Shown here: one piece after another, positions 62,111-64,000 of the stretch | How positions within the stretch are numbered: the stretch's first letter is position 1 | How the letters are laid out: each line of letters starts with the position of its first letter | Source of the DNA: Pandoraea anapnoica | GTDB taxonomy: Bacteria; Pseudomonadota; Gammaproteobacteria; Burkholderiales; Burkholderiaceae | DNA: 64,000 bases | Direction of reading: 5' to 3' | NCBI RefSeq assembly: GCF_902459765.1 | Contig: NZ_CABPSP010000001.1 | Coordinates: 613,689 to 677,688 of the forward strand | Notes under the pieces: generated by a model | The model's database searches: none | What the model saw: the letters and a program-made list of their open reading frames with translations, nothing else | What the model was told of the DNA's origin: nothing | Made by a program: the position numbers and the translations under genes

Positions 62111-63913
62111 ATGTCCATGCGTACCTCCTACTGCGGTCTGGTGACCGAGCAACAACTGGGCCAGACGGTCAAGCTTTGTGGCTGGGTCAATCGCCGTCGT
62201 GATCACGGCGGGGTCATCTTCATCGACCTGCGCGATCGCGAAGGTCTGGTGCAGGTCGTGTGCGATCCGGACCGCGCTGAGATGTTTAAGGCCGCCGAAG
62301 GCCTGCGCAATGAGTTCTGCGTGCAGATCACGGGTCTCGTGCGCAGCCGTCCGGCTGGCACCGAGAACGCCAACCTGACGAGCGGCAAGATCGAAGTGCT
62401 GTGCCACGAGCTCCAGGTGCTCAATCCGTCGGTCACGCCCCCGTTCCAGCTCGACGACGAAAACCTGTCGGAAACCACGCGCCTCACGCATCGCGTGCTG
62501 GATCTGCGTCGTCCGCAGATGCAATACAACCTGCGCCTGCGTTACAAGGTGGCGATGGAAGTGCGCAAGTATCTCGACGCGCAAGGCTTTATCGACATCG
62601 AAACGCCGATGCTCACGAAGAGCACGCCGGAAGGCGCGCGCGACTACCTCGTGCCGTCGCGTGTGAACGCTGGTCAGTTCTTCGCGCTGCCGCAGTCGCC
62701 GCAGCTGTTCAAGCAGCTGCTGATGGTGGCTGGCTTCGACCGCTACTACCAGATCACCAAGTGTTTCCGCGACGAAGACCTGCGCGCTGACCGTCAGCCG
62801 GAATTCACGCAGATCGACTGCGAAACCTCGTTCCTCTCGGAGCAGGAAATCCGCGATCTGTTCGAGAACATGATCCGTCACGTGTTCAAGGAAGCCATCG
62901 ACGTCGAACTCGACGCGAAGGTGCCGGTCATGAAGTACTCGGAAGCGATGCGCCGCTTCGGTTCGGACAAGCCGGACCTGCGTGTGAAGCTCGAATTCAC
63001 CGAGCTGACCGACGTGATGGGCGACGTGGACTTCAAGGTGTTCTCGGTGCCGGCCACGACCGAAGGCGGCCGTGTGGTCGCCCTGCGCGTGCCGGGTGGT
63101 GCAGAAATCTCGCGTAGCGAAATCGATGCGTACACCGACTTCGTGAAGATCTACGGCGCGAAAGGTCTGGCCTGGATCAAGGTCAACGAAGTGGCCAAGG
63201 GCCGCGACGGTCTGCAAAGCCCGATCGTGAAGAACCTGCACGACGCCGCAGTCGCTTCGATCCTTGAGCGCACTGGCGCGCAAGACGGCGACATCATCTT
63301 CTTCGGCGCGGACAAGGAAAAGGTCGTCAACGACGGTATCGGCGCACTGCGTCTGAAGATCGGTCATTCGGAATTCGGCAAGTCGCACGGCCTGTTCGAA
63401 GCCGGCTGGCGTCCGCTGTGGGTCGTCGACTTCCCGATGTTCGAGTACGACGAGGAAGACGCCCGCTGGGTCGCTTGCCACCACCCGTTCACGAGCCCGA
63501 AGGACGAGCACATCGATTACCTCGAGACCGACCCGGGCAAGTGCCTGGCGAAGGCCTACGACATGGTGCTCAACGGCTGGGAAATCGGCGGCGGTTCGGT
63601 CCGTATCTTCCAGGAAGACGTGCAGAGCAAGGTGTTCCGCGCGCTCAAGCTGGGTGAAGAAGAGGCGCGTGCGAAGTTCGGCTTCCTGCTCGACGCCCTG
63701 CAATACGGCGCACCCCCGCACGGCGGTATCGCGTTCGGTCTGGACCGCGTCATCACGATGATGGCCGGTGCCGATTCGATTCGCGACGTGATCGCTTTCC
63801 CGAAGACGCAACGTGCACAGGATCTGCTCACGCAAGCGCCGTCGCCGGTCGACGAGCGTCAGCTGCGCGAACTGCACATCCGTCTGCGTCAGCCGGAAGC
63901 GCCGAAGGCGTAA
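62111..63913 (+). CDS. aspS: Aspartate--tRNA ligase
   Basis: Class II aminoacyl-tRNA synthetase of 600 aa that charges tRNA-Asp. It has the N-terminal anticodon-binding OB fold ([20 protein letters not shown]), motif 2 [18 protein letters not shown], the bacterial GAD insertion (about 300-420; [20 protein letters not shown]-like), and motif 3 [13 protein letters not shown]. The length is normal for bacterial AspRS. I chose the ATG at 62111 ([11 protein letters not shown]); the frame opens at 62060 inside the DUF502 gene. In this family AspRS may also charge tRNA-Asn, which I cannot decide here. The 87 bases after it show no gene in the window. Confidence 0.97.
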   Translation: MSMRTSYCGLVTEQQLGQTVKLCGWVNRRRDHGGVIFIDLRDREGLVQVVCDPDRAEMFKAAEGLRNEFCVQITGLVRSRPAGTENANLTSGKIEVLCHELQVLNPSVTPPFQLDDENLSETTRLTHRVLDLRRPQMQYNLRLRYKVAMEVRKYLDAQGFIDIETPMLTKSTPEGARDYLVPSRVNAGQFFALPQSPQLFKQLLMVAGFDRYYQITKCFRDEDLRADRQPEFTQIDCETSFLSEQEIRDLFENMIRHVFKEAIDVELDAKVPVMKYSEAMRRFGSDKPDLRVKLEFTELTDVMGDVDFKVFSVPATTEGGRVVALRVPGGAEISRSEIDAYTDFVKIYGAKGLAWIKVNEVAKGRDGLQSPIVKNLHDAAVASILERTGAQDGDIIFFGADKEKVVNDGIGALRLKIGHSEFGKSHGLFEAGWRPLWVVDFPMFEYDEEDARWVACHHPFTSPKDEHIDYLETDPGKCLAKAYDMVLNGWEIGGGSVRIFQEDVQSKVFRALKLGEEEARAKFGFLLDALQYGAPPHGGIAFGLDRVITMMAGADSIRDVIAFPKTQRAQDLLTQAPSPVDERQLRELHIRLRQPEAPKA

Positions 63914-64000
63914 GCCGACGCGTCGCATCCGCAAGCTACTGCCGAGACCTGTGTCCCGGCGTGGCGAGCCGGTTGAAAAACCCCCTTTGCCGCGAGGCGA

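Noticed and set aside
61892-63934. A 680-residue minus-strand open frame antisense to aspS
   Set aside because: Same shadow effect; aspS is certain and the antisense translation has no recognisable domain.
1-64000. CRISPR arrays, tRNA and rRNA genes
   Set aside because: I looked for regularly spaced repeats and for rRNA or cloverleaf-like segments in the intergenic stretches and saw none. A tRNAscan or Infernal run would settle it.

Overview
The window looks like a chromosomal segment of a high-GC betaproteobacterium of the order Burkholderiales. The right-hand gene order (ubiE, Tim44-like, ubiJ, ubiB, fmdB, DUF502, aspS) and the protein sequences point to Burkholderiaceae. Pandoraea is my best guess for the genus, but I recalled it and could not check it.

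Left part (1-8.0 kb): a truncated amino-acid permease; a FAS1 (fasciclin) exported protein divergent from an ECF sigma/RskA-type anti-sigma pair, with the same promoter-like element (CATCC-N16-CGTAT) facing both ways; then metR and, behind a MetR-box palindrome, queH, mesX (DUF1852), mesD (folate-independent core methionine synthase) and a flavin reductase. A nested hairpin lies between the last two.

Middle accessory part (8.0-31.2 kb): a royal-jelly/yellow-family exported protein, an AhpD-like protein, a DUF4148 gene broken by an amber codon, and GlxA-type and LysR regulators. Next is a signalling and redox locus: receiver-only protein, soluble histidine kinase, MFS transporter and FixJ-type regulator, divergent from a seven-gene run (two alpha/beta hydrolases, a protein of unknown family, two MDR dehydrogenases, DUF302, TehA/SLAC1-type transporter). 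A catalase and a Tat-exported haloperoxidase-like hydrolase follow. The end of this part is decayed: a gene split by an in-frame stop, an intact IS3-family (IS407-group) element without target duplication, and the N-terminal stub of a SIR2-like, probably antiphage, gene.

Right part (31.2-64 kb): mostly core genes. These are a 14-TM drug exporter with its MarR regulator; a D-amino-acid locus (PLP deaminase divergent from an RpiR regulator, D-aminoacylase and RidA); an orphan SycD-like chaperone with a small membrane protein; queF; a 5'-nucleotidase; ilvA; a MocA-like nucleotidyltransferase near an isoquinoline-oxidoreductase-type molybdoenzyme; a giant FAD/Fe-S oxidoreductase; a CPA1 antiporter; HIT and DUF971 proteins; the ubiquinone cluster; an SSS symporter; fmdB; DUF502; and aspS.

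No rRNA, tRNA or CRISPR array was seen. Many very long antisense ORFs are GC-codon shadows and are left out.
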